From: Paulinella micropora
Taxonomy: Eukaryota > Cercozoa > Imbricatea > Euglyphida
Assembly: GCA_009731375.1 (NCBI GenBank)
Contig: BJOX01000009.1
Span: 652,822-716,821 of the forward strand
DNA: 64,000 bases
Direction: 5' to 3'
Positions 44,663 to 58,392 of this stretch are shown in pieces. How positions within the stretch are numbered: the first letter of the stretch is position 1; every line of letters starts with the position of its first letter. Position numbers and translations under genes: made by a program. The notes below the pieces were generated by a model that did no database searches, was not told where the DNA came from, and saw only the letters and a program-made list of their open reading frames with translations.

Positions 44663-47619
44663 ATGAAAACCATGAACGCCTGCCATCAGGAGCGTGACCC
44701 GGGCCTTTCCCAGCCCGAGGATGTCCTCCTGTCAGAATGCATCGTTTTTGTTCCTTGCTTGCAAGGACCAGCCCCCATACAAACCAACCCCCAGGATGAT
44801 TGGATGTGCATCGAGAAACGCACCGAAGTAGATGCGCATCACGATCGGTTTGTCAAAAAACCCTGCGGTAACTCACCGCTGCAACATCCAGTACGTCGAA
44901 ACGAACCGTACCCCGCAACATATCAGTAGGTTGCTGAACGGCCTCCCTCTCAAGTTGGTATTGCCTGCCATGGTTATGAATCGGACCCCACTGACGATGT
45001 TTCACCATCCGCCGGTTTGGGGACGATCCAGAGCTCAATTGGCCTCAATTCTGGCTTTTGGGTTGGACCAGGAAGACCCGATATCCGATACCCTGCTTTT
45101 CAGGCATTACATATCATACTCGCACGAACGGCCATATGGTTTCATGGGCCACCTATCAGGACTCTACCCGGGACATGGGGGACAGAGTGTGTCTCAGCAG
45201 ATTATGAACCACGTAGTCCCATTTCCATGGTCCCACACTGTATCGGTGGAACCGGTACGATCAAGGGGGAGCATAGGACGGCATGATGAAGACTATCTCG
45301 GCTGCCCTATTTTCGTACGATACCATTTTGCCTTTGAGCACTTATGGCAGTGGTTTGCATGTCTCTACTATCTTTTTCGATTGCCATCGAATTCGGCCAT
45401 AAGATACTGCACACACCCATATGATATCAAGCGATCTATCGGATTTTCGCGCCCGACTTTCTCCTTTTTCGCGGATCTGCCGGCGAACTATTTCGCAAAC
45501 ATGGACATTGACAATGTGTTCTACGGACAAACATCAAATCATCCTCCCGACAGACCAGTGGGATGTAAATCCCAATGGAGGCATACTCGCGCGCCTCTTC
45601 ACTGATAGCCCGGACAGAGAAATACTGGAGCAAAAGCTGAACCTGTTGAATCAACCTTCCTTATTTATGGAAGCGCGATGGACTAGGGGTGTAGACGCTT
45701 TAGCCCCAGTACAGGACTATCTTCTTCAGAACCTGCCCCCTTCGGCACACGACCAGAAGTGGTACTGTACAATCATAGCGAATGTCCCCTTTTTCATACA
45801 GGTGCAGACAGAGGTGCGGGCACTGCAGCATATGCTCAACACGCCGGCTTACGAGGAAACCCAGGTCGTAGTGCACCCAAGCACGTATTCACCTTGTCTT
45901 GCAGACATCTTGAATCCGTATTCGAGAGCACTGCGGGCCAAAGGCTACCCCTATGGTGTCCCATCCATACAGGACGAGATGGATATCAAGGAAACGATAC
46001 CAAATATCGTGCGCCTCGATCTTGCCTCGACCTATCTTGGCACTCGGGTAGACCTCCAGGATTCACGTGATATAGCGGCCTATCTAAACCTTCCGCTAGT
46101 CCCCGTTGATCTTGGTTGGGAGTCAGTCTCTTCCTGGAAGACACATTGCCGTCTTGAGTTTGCGATGCTCCACAACATCATCCTTCCCCAGGACACGGAG
46201 ATGTTTTCCACGAACGAACAACTTCCCCCTGCTCCGGTGACTGGAAGGCCGGAGACGACCTATCCAGTCATCACGCTCTCCAAGAATTCGGGCTTACGAT
46301 GGAAACTCAGAGCTCGGCAGGATCCCACCCCTTCGCCCTTTTCACCGGCTGCCCCCACATCGTTATCGCAGGCACCATCGACATACTTGCCACCATCACC
46401 ACCGACGACATACTTTTCATCATCGTCATCATCGTCATCATCGTCATCATCGTCATCATCGTCTTCAGCACCCTCACAGGGTCCTCCCACACTTCCTTCC
46501 GCGATGTCAGCCGCGGAAGGAGCGCATGCTATACGATTTATGATCACAGGTCCTAGATCTCTTCGGCCGACGCGACGCCTCTGGGGATTTCAGATCCCTT
46601 CCTCACGCGCCTCCCGGAGCCAGCTGGAGGAAGGGTCTCCGTCTGACCGCATCTCCTTCTCTCCGCGCATTTCATCCCGCTCGAATCCACGCGGCCTCTC
46701 ATCCGCTGATTCGAGATCACAGCGGCGATTGGAATATAGTAGAGCGCGAGATGAGGAAGAGGAAGAGCTAGAGGAATACGAACGTCAAGGACGTAGCGGC
46801 AAGTAGGAAAGAAAAGACTCTCCGCCCGCCGACGAAGACGCGGATACCGGCAGAGGTCGTTCCAGCAAGACGATACGCCGGAAATTCAAGAAGCCCAAGA
46901 CCAGCTGCCAGCCCGACCGACGACGACGACGCAGTCACGACGACGACTACAAAGACGACTCCTCATCCTCCTCTTCCTCATCTTCTTCTTCATCTTCGTC
47001 CTCCAGCTCTGCTCCTGCCCCGAGCGCAACATCGGGTAGCCGGACGACAGATAAGCAGGAGAAGACGGAGGATAAGAATAAGAACAAGGAGCGGAGTAAA
47101 CGAGGCAGCCGCGGCAAAGCCCATAAGGTACGCACATGGCACTATCATGAAGTAGCCTATGACCGCCAAGGTAGACGGTACCTTCGGGCTGTGTCACAAG
47201 GTGAACGCAAGCCCATACGCTCTCAACACCAAGCACAACAGCAGCGTATGCGACAGGCCATGATCCATGGCTGGAAAAACCCGGTCCAGAGATGGACTAC
47301 GGGTATTCCGGCTCGGAGAAATGCACCCCGAAGCACACTGCCAAGGCGCGGTCCGAGACGCGTGCGGAGCGAACCTAGCCTGCCCCGACCGGCTTACAGC
47401 CGACCCCAGAACTTAGTTCCGGAAACGCGCAGCAATTATGTGTATGCACCACGCGCAACCCATCTCCGGCAACAAAACACGCAACGTGTACCATCCCACT
47501 CGATGCTTATGCTTCGAACATTGGCTGGATCACAATGTCAATCGCCCCCTTCTCCGGGACAGCTGCGCTTCCGACCACACTCCCCTCAACATGAGCCGGA
47601 GATGTGCAGGACGCAGTGA
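44663..47619 (+). pseudogene. gag-like region of the second Ty3/gypsy element
   Basis: Coding character runs through three frames. Frameshifts fall at an A6 run near 44857 and near 45530, and there is a TAG at 46804-46806. Recognisable features are a ~17-residue Ser tract (about 46415-46470), an acidic Glu run, a second Ser tract at about 46963-47010, a strongly basic Arg/Pro part, and a Cys/His cluster (C-L-C-F-E-H-W-L-D-H-N ... C-A-S-D-H ... C; 47500-47600). That cluster resembles the one in the minus-strand gag-like ORF at 27319-29373. No capsid or protease domain is identified with confidence. The 5' LTR and primer site are not found. Confidence 0.5.
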
Positions 47620-47643
47620 CAACCCACGGAGCCGTATCTAAAT

Positions 47644-50600
47644 CCTATCAAACTCCATATTGTGGCCCAGCTAATGTTACCGCATGACAGGGAACAACCC
47701 CCGATTAGCGGTCTAGACTGGCTCTCTATGAACATGACTTCTGACCCAGGTATTTTACTCGTCACACCAGATGACATCACAGGCCTATTCCCAGACCCCG
47801 TTTTGATGCTTTCAGAGCGATTATGCCGACAATACCTAGACGAACAGAAGGAAAAGAAGTCCGAACCACCTAAACCCAAGTTCGGCCCGGATACTATTAG
47901 CTCCAACCTCACTGCCCCAGAAAAAACGAGCGAAAGACTTTCTAGAGCGTTACAGCGACCGATTCCATGAAAAGGCTGGCTGTTTTACGCACACCGTTAT
48001 CTCTTTGAGCTACGTCCAGGCGCACAGACTATTTGGGTTCCCTGCCCTGGATGGACGCCTGCTGTCAGAGAGTTCCTGACCCAGTGGGCAGACGATATGC
48101 TCGCTACTGGCCGATATAGTTTTGCCTCTCCTAATTGTGAGTGGGCTACTAGACCGTGCCCTGTAGGCAAGTTTAACTCCCTCTTGCAGGATCATTTCAA
48201 AGGCATCCGCATGGTATTCGACTACCGCGCGGTTAACGACCGGCTCATCCTTCCGGTCCCCGGCCTTCCTAACCCCGATCATCACCGTGAGCTCTTCGCG
48301 GGATACAACTACCTTTCCGCGTTGGACATGGTTGATGGTTTTTCGCACCTGAAGATCGACCCTACAGACGGTAGCCGCGACATCCTCGCCGTATGGACTC
48401 CTCGTGGACTTCTAATCCCCAACTATATGACGCAGGGTATCCACCGCGCCCCTGGTGACTTTCAACGCGCAGTCGACAAGTCTTTTGACCATCTCCCTTT
48501 TTGGGGTCAGACGGCCGCAGCATACATCGACGACGTGCATCTGGCCCACGACGACTTCGACGTCCACATGGACCAGCTGGAAAAGCTCATGGAGGCTGCA
48601 GAGGCAGCCGGCTGTTACTTCGCCGCGGACAAGCTATGCATTGGCTACAACTCTCTTCCCGTGCTTGGCAATGTCTGCAGCAAGAAAGGTGTCGCCGCCG
48701 ACACAAGCAAGATTGACGCGATCCTGAAGATCTCTGAACCGCAGAACATCACCGAGGTCCGATCTATACTCGGTATGACCAACTTTATTCAGGCACATAT
48801 TCCCAACTACTCTCGCTTGGTGGCGCCGCTCTCCGATCTACTCAAGTCTACGAACGCCCGACCTACGGGACCCAACTTTTTCCGTGAAAAAGAGAAGAAA
48901 TGCTTCGCAAAGCTCAAGCGTGTCCTGACAACGCTACCGATCCTCGCCAAGTACAACAAGACGCAGCAGCTCTACCTTCGAACAGACGCAAGCATCGTTG
49001 GCATCGGTGGAGCTCTACATTCGGGCCCTATGAAGTCTGCGCCCGTCATCTCTTATTTCTCGCTTAAATTCACTGATACTCAATCTCGGTGGGTCACGTA
49101 TGTTCGGGAAGCTTACGGTATAATTTACGGAGTTCAGCAATCCCGTTACTATATTAATGCTAGTGATCATCCGCTGACTATCGTCACGGATCATCGCCCG
49201 CTCATATGGCTATACCACGCCAGAAGCCCGATGGTTGTCGGATGGGTCCTAGACCACCTTCAAACTATCCGCTTCAAGGTGGAATACATTCAGGGTAAAC
49301 AGAATCTCCTTCCTGATGCCCTCTCTCGTGTTCCTTGTATATCGCCCGGCCAACCCACTCTCCTCGGGGAAGTCGAAGCGACGAATCAGCTACTGGACAC
49401 CATCCCGGCAACTATGTTACGTTCCAGTGGACGCTCCTTTTGGCTCGTGATTGACGGTAGTCATCCGCAATTAGACGCGCGCACCTCATTGCTGTACTTG
49501 TTCCTCAAGACATCGTACACCTCATACCCGACGGTGAGACCATCTCTCGTGAGACAGTATTAGCATGTCACAAGATCGTCTTCCTTGAGGACAACCTTGT
49601 GTGGCTTGTTCATAACTTTGGATTGGATCGCCATGCTGTGCTTAATATGTATGCTACATCACATGCCCCGCGCGTCACGCGCGCGGATATCCAGTCAGCG
49701 CAGAAAGAAGACCCCCTTTTGCAACCGCTTTGGGACGGATCTACATCTATCGGCCAGGGTAATACTCTTCTCTTTTTCAAGGGAGGGCTAGCGGTACATA
49801 TCATGCCCGACCGCTCCCGCCGTATATATGTTCCGAATCACCTCATACGCAAGCTTGTCTTCCATGCTCACTTGATCCAGAATCACGCAAAGGTCCCCAC
49901 CCTTGCCCCATACATCCATCAGCGATACATATGGTTCGGACCCGATGGGAAAGACAAGATGCACGCTGACATTGCGGCTATCCTCAAAGATTGCCACTTT
50001 TGTCAACTATCACACGCCCGCCTCACACTTAATCATGGCCGCTATAACTCGTTAGTCTGGAACCATCCAGGTCAGGCTATAGGCATAGATCATGTTCATG
50101 TAGGCATCGAAGGCGTACTCGAACAGTACGTGTTAACTATAGCCGATTTGTTCGCAGGTTACCTATTGTTTATTCCAGTCCTTTCCACCACTGCTGAGGA
50201 GACTGTTGAGACCATTCTCGCTCGATGGGTTTGCCTTTTCGGTTTTCCGGAGGCCATCCTGTCTGACGATCATGGATCTTTCCGTGGTAATCTTGCCAAG
50301 GCCTTCTGCAGCATGGCTGGAATCGAATGGCTCACCACCGCGCCATACTCTCACCATCAGTTAGGCATGGTAGAACGCAGGCATCAAAGCCTCCGCCGCG
50401 CTATCCAGGCACTCGCAGATAAAGACAAGAAGACTTGGCCCAAAGCTATGCCAGCTCTGTCGTTCTCGCAGAACACTTACGTCTCTACCGCCACCGGCGT
50501 ATCCGCTTTTGAAGGTATGATGGCTCGCCAGCCACGTACATCTATCGATATCTTCGATTCTCCCGACGTCATCGCTGAACGCGCGGCTCGATCAACCGCC

Positions 50601-51092
50601 GCAATGACTAAGTCTGGCTCGACGACCGTCCAGACATCGGACCAACTTGACACTCTCGGCTTGACATACGCCGTGACAGCAATCCGAGCTAATGTCACGG
50701 CGTATGTCAAGGAATACGCCTCCTTCACGCGCAAGGCTGCCAACGAGCAGAAGAACAAGCAACGGTGACGCAAACTACCCGATTGGAAGGTGGGTGACCG
50801 TGTCACCGTCTATCGCCCGAAGCAATCAACCAAAGGTATTCCCGCCTCCTCTGTCCTTCAACACGACGGCCCGTACATCATATTGGACAAGCCGTCCAAT
50901 AACACCTTTCGCCTCCGGCACGAGCACACCAACAAAGTCCTCCGCAAAATTGACATTGCACACATCAGCCCCTACACGGCCCCAACCGATCTGGCTCAGG
51001 CCATCGACCCGGTCCAGGATCAGGCACACAATGACGACCAGAAGGACTACGTTGTTGGTGAAGTGATAGCCTTCATCGACGTCCTTTCATGA
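47644..51092 (+). pseudogene. Ty3/gypsy pol (RT, RNase H, integrase), nearly intact
   Basis: One frame carries RT and RNase H: G-I-R-M-V-F-D-Y-R-A-V-N, L-S-A-L-D-M-V-D-G-F, A-A-Y-I-D-D-V-H (near 48523), then R-T-D-A-S-I-V-G-I-G, V-T-D-H-R-P-L-I-W-L and L-P-D-A-L-S-R. A -1 shift near 49480 leads to the integrase: H-A-H-L-I-Q-N-H with C-H-F-C, then D (I-G-I-D-H-V-H), D (L-S-D-D-H-G-S-F), E (G-M-V-E-R-R-H-Q), and G-D-R-V ... D-G-P-Y-I-I-L to TGA. Besides the shift, only TGA at 47968-47970 and TGA at 50766-50768 interrupt it. The shift lies between RNase H and integrase and could be an indel. Confidence 0.9.
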
Positions 51093-52640
51093 TGTATGGT
51101 TGGGTACACTATATCCGTCCTGCCGCTGCATGTTGATACTATCTTGATCAATGCGTTGACACATATACGCACGCACATATCGCGCATTGATCTACATCTG
51201 CAATCTCTTTGATTCATTTTCTTTTTATACTCATTTACACATCATTTGTTCAATCATCTGTTACGATTTGTTTCGATCGCAACTCCAACCTACCGTCATG
51301 GTCTGGGGGGGGGGGGGGGGGGGGGGGGGGGAGTTATCGGAATGACTACCGTACCGGACCGAAACATTAATATTGTGTTAAACTTTCTTCAAGTTTTTAC
51401 TTCAAGTTTACACTTCTATTTTTAGTTCCGTTACTTCATTTTTCCGTTTATTTATCAACTGTCATAACTTGTAGTTGTTACGTTTTCAACTGCCGTTAAC
51501 AGATCAATTTATTTCCCTTTCACAGCTAGCTTTCTGGACTCTCAAAAAGCTTGACTATTGCCTTTTTTCCCCATATCTGAAATTTGTATTACTTTGACCG
51601 CATTTTTCGGTCTCCAGTCATACTTTACTAGTTTCCTTGGACCGTGTTTTCCTGTTTCCAGTCAACACTCCAAGTAAAATGGTAAAACAAGTCAGATAAG
51701 TTAGTTAAACGGTGGTAATACTTAACATATATTCCTTTATTTTTCTCAGACCAACTTGAACAACTCCAACTGCTACACAACACATGTAGCACTTGAATTC
51801 TACTCGTTAGTTCTCAGAATTTGCATTGTTTCGCAAGGGACAAGTAGTCTGTCAAGCAAGTGTACTAAATAAACTGGAATTGACCATCCCAGCGTCTTTG
51901 GTACCTTCCCTGTTCTCGGAAGTATTTTGAGATCAAATGACAGCCGTGTGTGTATTCATTTGAATGCCGGTCGGTAATTTCCTCACAGGAGGGTAGTCAA
52001 GACTTACATGTTAATTCGCTGCCCTTCAATACCCAGCGGGGATGTGGCGTCCGTTCAGTTCGTTGCTAGTTTTGTATTGTTCTTAAAACATCTCGGTATT
52101 AATACTGTTCTTACACAGAGGTGTAGCAGCCCCAGAGTCCGTACATCCTGAGTTAATCCTATTGATATCAAGTTTAGTCATTAATGAGATGATTTGAACC
52201 TATAAAAGGCTAACAGTCACCAGCCTTTTTACCATATTGTCACCATATTCATCAAATGATGAGTCTTATTAATATTTACGGACATCCAAAGGCGGATATT
52301 GACAATTACCTTTCCTTCCTGCAACTGCATTTGAGCGGCAAGTTTGTGCCGCTAAGGTGGTTCTTCCTCATTGAGTTGTGAGTGACTCTCAGCCTTGGAG
52401 TGTCACTGAGCAGTCAAAGTCACTTGAGACATTGAGGCTCGCATTCTCGCCGGGCAAGTAATATTTCCGATGATCCGGCATTACTCATGCTACAACTTGA
52501 TATGAATGATACAATATTAATAGACTCCATGATTGGCAGGCTTCAAGTACACGCCTTGGTTCAAGTTGGTGACCGTATAGCCTAGTAGTACGGTATACTG
52601 ATCATCTATCATCTGACTGCTGTCGACATTCACTGTCAAG
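51093..52640. other. AT-rich non-coding stretch; possible 3' LTR
   Basis: No gene is recognised. A G run (about 51304-51331) could include the polypurine tract, and cctataaaaggc at about 52199 could be a TATA box in an LTR, but with no 5' partner neither can be verified. Confidence 0.3.
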
Positions 52641-52658
52641 TGATGTCACTTTTACCGC

Positions 52659-52868
52659 CTAGATCAACCGGAGGTGACAGACTCCCGGAGATTGGTCCGG
52701 CGGAAACGCAGTGTGTTCTATGATTGAAAATAGTGATGATTCTGCACGGTTGACCGGCCCGTCACTGCTTGAAAATTTGAACTCAGTGCCAAAAGACTCA
52801 TGACTGATCTCCATCTTGACGGGCCTGGGTAGGCTAAGTCTACTATAGTTTGCACCAGCCTCTTCAAC
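52659..52868 (-). CDS. possible terminal exon, unknown
   Basis: Minus strand after acaaaaaaggcag, 69 codons to TAG with natural composition (V-E-E-A-G-A-N-Y-S-R-L; K-M-E-I-S-H-E-S-F-G-T-E-F; P-P-D-Q-S-P-G-V-C-H). No family is recognised and no partner exon is identified. Confidence 0.3.
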   Translation of the reverse strand, partial: VEEAGANYSRLSLPRPVKMEISHESFGTEFKFSSSDGPVNRAESSLFSIIEHTAFPPDQSPGVCHLRLI

Positions 52869-53082
52869 CTGCCTTTTTTGTATATACGCAAGCACTGTTT
52901 TAAATTATTAGAATACTTGCGGGGGCCACTCGTAGAGCCGAGCGGGAAGCAGAACTTGAGAGATAAAATGAAAGTGGTATCAAGAGATACAAAAAAGAGA
53001 AAACATGAAGTGTAAAAAAAAAACATGAAGTGTAAAAAAAAAAGCAGTCACAGTTTAAGGTCATGCAGAGACCCGATGCCAT

Positions 53083-53175
53083 TTACGTCATGCCGAGGAC
53101 TGCTTCCAGGGCTCTAGCAACTTCCTTGTCATATCCGTAAGCCTTGCGAGATCCAACACATGTTTTCCGAGTCAT
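53083..53175 (-). CDS. 30-residue ORF downstream of ITPA
   Basis: ATG to TAA on the minus strand, 108 bp beyond the ITPA stop. The peptide (MTRKTCVGSRKAYGYDKEVA, then R-A-L-E-A-V-L-G-M-T) has a helical, UBA-like feel. A possible 3' splice site (tctcgcaag) inside it means it could be a last exon instead. It lies after the ITPA AATAAA, in the same direction. Confidence 0.3.
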   Translation of the reverse strand: MTRKTCVGSRKAYGYDKEVARALEAVLGMT

Positions 53176-53201
53176 TATATAAAACTGAAAGATGTTTTAT
53201 T

Positions 53202-53207
53202 ATTTAT
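53202..53207 (-). promoter_or_regulatory. AATAAA polyadenylation-type signal for ITPA
   Basis: AATAAA on the minus strand (within gaataaataataaaac) about 85 nt after the ITPA stop codon. Whether this species uses AATAAA is not known. Confidence 0.4.
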
Positions 53208-53290
53208 TCGTTACTTATCTTAAATAAGCAAAAGATGTCTTTAGCCGAATACTATGTTGTCAGCACTGCTTAGGCCCGGGCGTGGCTACT

Positions 53291-54013
53291 CTACATGGTT
53301 TTGGCTTTCTTAGCGGGTGACTCCGAGTCAGCTCTACTGTTACTTCCTGAATTTCCCAGCAGTTCGGGGTGTGCCTCCAGATACTCCTTGACCTTCGCTA
53401 GGGCGCTATAAAAAGAAATCATTCCAGACTATTGAACACCAAAAAAACAGTCAAAAAGTGTATTCGGCTCTGCGGAGTGTCCAAGAGATATAAGACGACG
53501 CTTAGCAAATAACAGAAGAAAAAATGATAAAGATATGTTCAGCACTGACAGACCGTGAACGATGCGAAATTTTGTTTTTCACAGCCGCATCCATTTCTGC
53601 AAAAGTTTCTTGAAAACCCTCTGGCTCAAAAATGGGATCCCAACCTGCAAGCATTAGTACAGTCGACAAGAAGGAAGGCGAGCAAAAATCTACCAAAATC
53701 CTTGGGCCCTCGCGCTTGAACGATCCTTGTCACACAGCGAGCAAAAGAAAAGAAATGCTTGCAAGATCCTTTTCACATTTCTGTATGCATGTGTGTATGT
53801 ATGCATGTAACACTAAGCCTAACTTCAGTTGAGCTTGTATATACGTGTGCTATGTAATCTAATGTATGTATATATATGTATGTATGTAAATGTATGTATG
53901 TAATGTATGTATGCATGTATGCATGTATGTATGTATGTATGTATGTATGCATGTATGTATGTATGTATGTATGTATGTATGTATGTATGTATGTATGTAT
54001 ATATGTATATATG

Positions 54014-54047
<34 letters not shown>

Positions 54048-54458
54048 TGGATGTATGGATGGATGGATGGATGGATAGATGGATGGATGGATGGATGGAT
54101 GGATGGAGTGGAGGGATGGATATATATATAATTTATGTAATTTATGTAATGTATGTAATGTATGTAATGTATGTAATGTATGTAATATATGTAATATATG
54201 TAACGTATATAATGTATGTAATGTATGTAATGTTGGAGATGTATGTCATGTATGTAATGTATGTAATGTATGTAATGTATGTCATGTATGTCATGTATGT
54301 CATGTATGTAATCCAATGTATGTAATGCATGTAATGTATGTAATGTATGTAATGTATGTAATGTATGTTATGTATGTAAAAAAAACGTATGAGATTTATG
54401 TGATATATGTATTGTATGAATTGTATGTATTGTACGTAATATATGTATGTATGTTATG

Positions 54459-54489
<31 letters not shown>

Positions 54490-54538
54490 ATATGTATGTA
54501 TGTACGTACGTATGTATGTATGTAGGTATGTATGTATG

Positions 54539-54572
<34 letters not shown>

Positions 54573-54682
54573 TGTATGTATGTATGTACGCATGTATGTA
54601 CGTACGTACGTATGTATCTATATACGTATGTATGTATGCATGTATGTATGTATGTATGTATGTATGTATGTATGTATGTATG

Positions 54683-54713
<31 letters not shown>

Positions 54714-55524
54714 CTAATGTATGTAATACATGTAATATATGTATGTATGTGATTCATGCATGCGTGGGGTTGTTCTGTGCCGATGTCTGTATGCGTAAAG
54801 TATACATGTATGGTGTATTCTGCCAGTACCTTCCGGGACATCTTCCGTCGAAGACGATGGGTTCCGCTCCCGGTCCTGCTCACACAAGCAACATCAAGGG
54901 GACAGTCAAGAAAATCAATGGAGTCAGTAAGCGAAGGAAAACTAACGTTAGAACCAGAACCGTCAAGACAGTAAAAATTGTATAAGTATGATTGCGCTAA
55001 TCAAAGATGGTGAAGTGCGGAAAGATGCCTCGCTAATGAGAGATGGTGAAGTGCGTAAAGATGCCTGGCGCGGCGACCGGTGCTGAGGGCGAAGATGCAT
55101 TGTGAATAGGCGGACTTGTCCGGGTAAGCATGCAACATATTGTTGAGCCCTTCGTGCCCTAACTTGTCCAGGAACCTGCAACATGGCTTCATTCGTGGCC
55201 ACTTGTCTACAAACAAGACTAGGATTAGCCGCTTTTTCCATTATATGCGTAACATAACTATATTAACTGAACGTCGTCATTCGCTCTGTCCAGGTTTGCA
55301 TGGTGTATGCGCTCACAACTTTTGCGTTGCATCAGTCAACCATTTGATGTAGGGGCCCGGCAGTCCTTTGAGTGAATTGAAGCAGAGTGAGGTGTCTTCG
55401 GTCAACACAGGCCCTTTGACCTGGCCCAAAGCACAGATACAGTGAAACAATTTTTAAAAAAGGCAGTTTCACCTCCTTGGCAGCTAATCTGCACTTGGCC
55501 TTGGAAATCTCTATGGGCTCCCCT

Positions 55525-55557
<33 letters not shown>

Positions 55558-55559
55558 AC

Positions 55560-55592
<33 letters not shown>

Positions 55593-55599
55593 GACAACG

Positions 55600-55645
<46 letters not shown>

Positions 55646-56282
55646 GGGGCGGGGGGTTTGCACACAAGGTTTTCAAGGCGAACTAACACACGCACACAGT
55701 GGTGCGGTGGCAGAAGCGCAGGTTCATTCATTCTGTCATGTCGATTCTTTCAGACCTTTCACCAGAAAGAAAAGAAAGAAAAGAAAGAAAAGACATTTAT
55801 TCACTAAAAACAGACAGACAGACAGACAGAGAGAAAGAAAAGACAGAAAAGAAAGAAAAGAAAGAAAAGAAGAGAAAAGAAGAGAAAAGAAGAGAAAAGA
55901 AGAGAAAAGAAGAGAAAAGAAGAGAAAAAGAAGAGAAAAGAAGAGAAAAGAAGAGAAATAAAAAGAGAAAAAAGAGAGAAAAAAAAAGGAAAAAGGAGAA
56001 AAAAGGAAAAAAAAAGGAGAAAAAAGGAGAAAACAAGAGAAAAGAAGAAAAAAAAGAAGAGAAAAGAGGAGAAAAGAGGAGAAAAGAAGAGAAAAGAAGA
56101 GAAAAGAAGAGAAAAGAAGAGAAAAGAAGAGAAAAGAAGAGAAAAGAAGAGAAAAGAAGAGAAGAAAGAGAAGAAAGAAAAGAAAGAAAAGAAAGGAAAG
56201 AAAGGAAAGAAAGGAAAGAAAGGAAAAGAAAGGAAAAGAAAGGAAAAGAAAGAAAAGAAAAGAAAAGAAAGGAAAGAAAGGA

Positions 56283-56318
<36 letters not shown>

Positions 56319-56736
56319 AAGAAAGAAAGAAAGAAAAAGAAAGAAAGAAAGAAAGAAAGAAAGAAATGGAGCGGAAGGTGGAAGAAAGGAAGGAGGGGAA
56401 AGGAAGAAAGGAAGCAAAGGAAAGGAAAAAATGAAGGAAGGAAGGAAGGAAGGAAGGAAGGAAGGAAGGAAACCACGCAAAGCCCTGCCAATAGCGGAGA
56501 TGACCTTGCAACTCCGGCAGGTCTATCTTTGTGTTGGTCACGTCGTAGGCACTCAAAATTGCCTTGACTTCACCGAGTTTCTTAGCTATTCAAGGCAGCG
56601 GGAAAAAGAGTGATGTCATTATTGAAAGCACGTACCATGCATGGGCTAAAGGAGCATTCGAGGAGAGAGGAATCAAACAAGCAAACATTTTCAATATGTA
56701 AACATGTACATATATATATGTGTGTATATATATATA

Positions 56737-56771
<35 letters not shown>

Positions 56772-56773
56772 GT

Positions 56774-56811
<38 letters not shown>

Positions 56812-56865
56812 GCAGGCTATTCGAAGAGGACCGTTGCCAGTGACGAACACAATCTGCTTCTTCAT
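53291..56865 (-). CDS. ITPA: inosine triphosphate pyrophosphatase (ITPA/HAM1), 9 exons
   Basis: Hydrolyses ITP, dITP and XTP to monophosphates, cleaning the nucleotide pool in the cytosol. Exons (minus strand): 56865-56832, 56585-56505, 55522-55473, 55420-55341, 55175-55078, 54875-54830, 53725-53694, 53644-53554, 53405-53291. Joined they give 627 nt, 208 residues, with no internal stop. Family motifs in order: [14 protein letters not shown] (phosphate loop), [51 protein letters not shown], and the S-H-R-S-R-A signature. Human ITPA has 194 residues; the extra length is a Ser/Lys tail ending P-A-K-K-A-K-T-M. Each intron runs from G|GT to AG, phases 1,1,0,2,1,2,1,2. Introns 1, 2 and 6 contain microsatellites. 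Confidence 0.93.
53861..54765. repeat. (TATG)n/(GGAT)n array in ITPA intron 6
   Basis: GTAT on the plus strand with GGAT (54050-54120) and ATGTA-type pentamer blocks (54130-54440). It lies wholly within an intron of a functional-looking gene. Confidence 0.9.
55531..55648. repeat. (CA)n and (AAC)n in ITPA intron 2
   Basis: (CA)n at 55526-55558 directly borders the exon 3 acceptor (on the minus strand the (TG)n ends in tgtag). (AAC)n with GAC variants follows to 55645. Confidence 0.9.
55763..56470. repeat. 700-bp polypurine (GAAA/GAAAAGAA) tract in ITPA intron 2
   Basis: Almost pure A/G on the plus strand, hence a pyrimidine tract in the ITPA transcript. Units drift from AAAGAAAG through AGAGAAAAGA to GGAAGGAA. 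The open frames across it are compositional. Confidence 0.92.
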
Positions 56866-56974
56866 TGTCTGCACCACATAGGACCGTATCCAATCCTATA
56901 CTTATTACACTTCTTCATTTCCTTGTATCACATGGACACATTCCTTTTTCATTTCCTTGCATTCTATATATATC

Positions 56975-58392
<1,418 letters not shown>

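Noticed and set aside
27195-50768. Reassigned stop codons (TAA/TAG as Gln, or TGA as Trp) to explain the many in-frame stops in transposon ORFs
   Set aside because: In ITPA every Gln is CAA or CAG, there are no internal stops, and it ends in TAG. The transposon stops include all three codons and occur with frameshifts, as expected for decay.
55499-55686. Poly-Thr or poly-Gln/Asn proteins over the (AAC)n tract
   Set aside because: The tract lies in ITPA intron 2 and the frames are repeat translations.
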